From Sphingobacteriales bacterium (GTDB lineage Bacteria > Bacteroidota > Bacteroidia > Sphingobacteriales > Sphingobacteriaceae), in contig JACXVB010000010.1 of NCBI GenBank assembly GCA_014763615.1, forward strand, positions 1 to 64,000: a stretch of 64,000 nt of DNA. The letters run 5' to 3'. The stretch's first letter is position 1; each line of letters opens with the position of its first letter. Made by a program: the position numbers and the translations under genes. Under the pieces are notes generated by a model. The model searched no databases, was not told the origin of the DNA, and saw only the letters and a list, made by a program, of their open reading frames with translations. Positions 63,867-64,000 of the stretch are shown piece after piece.

Positions 63867-64000
63867 ATGTCTAAAGTAACTTATAAAACAGCAGAAGAAA
63901 TCGAGCTGATTAGAGAAAGTTCTCTATTAGTTTCTATGACTCATGCCGAAGTAGCAAAAGTTATTAAAGAAGGAGTTAGCACTGCTTATTTAAATAAAAT
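63867..64000 (+). CDS. map: Methionine aminopeptidase, 5' part (runs off the window)
   Basis: The first 44 codons, MSKVTYKTAEEIELIRESSL onward, match type I methionine aminopeptidase, the usual gene after secY. The catalytic metal-binding part lies beyond the window end. Confidence 0.85.
   Translation, partial: MSKVTYKTAEEIELIRESSLLVSMTHAEVAKVIKEGVSTAYLNK

Overview
The window looks like a chromosome segment of a Bacteroidota bacterium, most likely of the Sphingobacteriaceae (Pedobacter-like). The evidence is the Bacteroidota promoter grammar (TTTG, about 20 nt, TAnnTTTG) ahead of several operons, the general lack of Shine-Dalgarno sites, an FtsZ tail ending in LHDNVD, a Wzc-type kinase with a tyrosine-rich tail, and many PIN, LytTR and DUF3494 genes of Bacteroidota type. 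The genus is an inference.

Layout. 336-7344 (minus): an exopolysaccharide assembly and export operon (Wza-like lipoprotein, Wzc-like tyrosine kinase, a fused asparagine synthase/glycosyltransferase, and an ABC permease), bracketed on both sides by the same REP-like repeat family in the same orientation. 8021-10703: a damaged PIN toxin with its antitoxin, then a family 2 glycosyltransferase and a WecA/TagO-type sugar-phosphate transferase. 10762-11908: a cluster of short inverted-repeat elements around a GIY-YIG nuclease gene. 11975-15141: gap, a GNAT gene and pgk (glycolysis). 15354-31167: a complete division and cell wall (dcw) cluster mraZ-rsmH-ftsL-pbp-murE-mraY-murD-ftsW-murG-murC-ftsQ-ftsA-ftsZ, with three 10-bp spaced MraZ boxes in front and three DnaA-box 9-mers between ftsA and ftsZ.

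31319-46347 is an accessory stretch: an alpha-oxoamine synthase (sphingolipid/sulfonolipid type), a histone H1-like protein, an MpaB-type oxygenase, a LytS/LytTR two-component pair with a sterol desaturase-like gene and a lipoprotein/secreted-protein pair, a D-aminoacylase-like enzyme, YjdM, an OmpA-family protein, a multidomain ice-binding-type lipoprotein, an AraC regulator and a doubly frameshifted pseudogene. Three intergenic regions around the LytTR pair carry paired TTCACC boxes exactly 21 bp apart, which suggests a small local regulon.

46701-64000 is the str/S10/spc ribosomal protein region up to secY and the start of map. It is split: rpsL-rpsG-fusA-rpsJ ends at a strong terminator, an XRE-Fic gene and a fungal-like prephenate dehydrogenase gene follow, and rplC starts again from its own promoter. 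A recurring theme is intergenic DNA with a strict 7-base period (at least seven loci, with different heptamers at different loci), which also occurs inside the dcw and ribosomal clusters.
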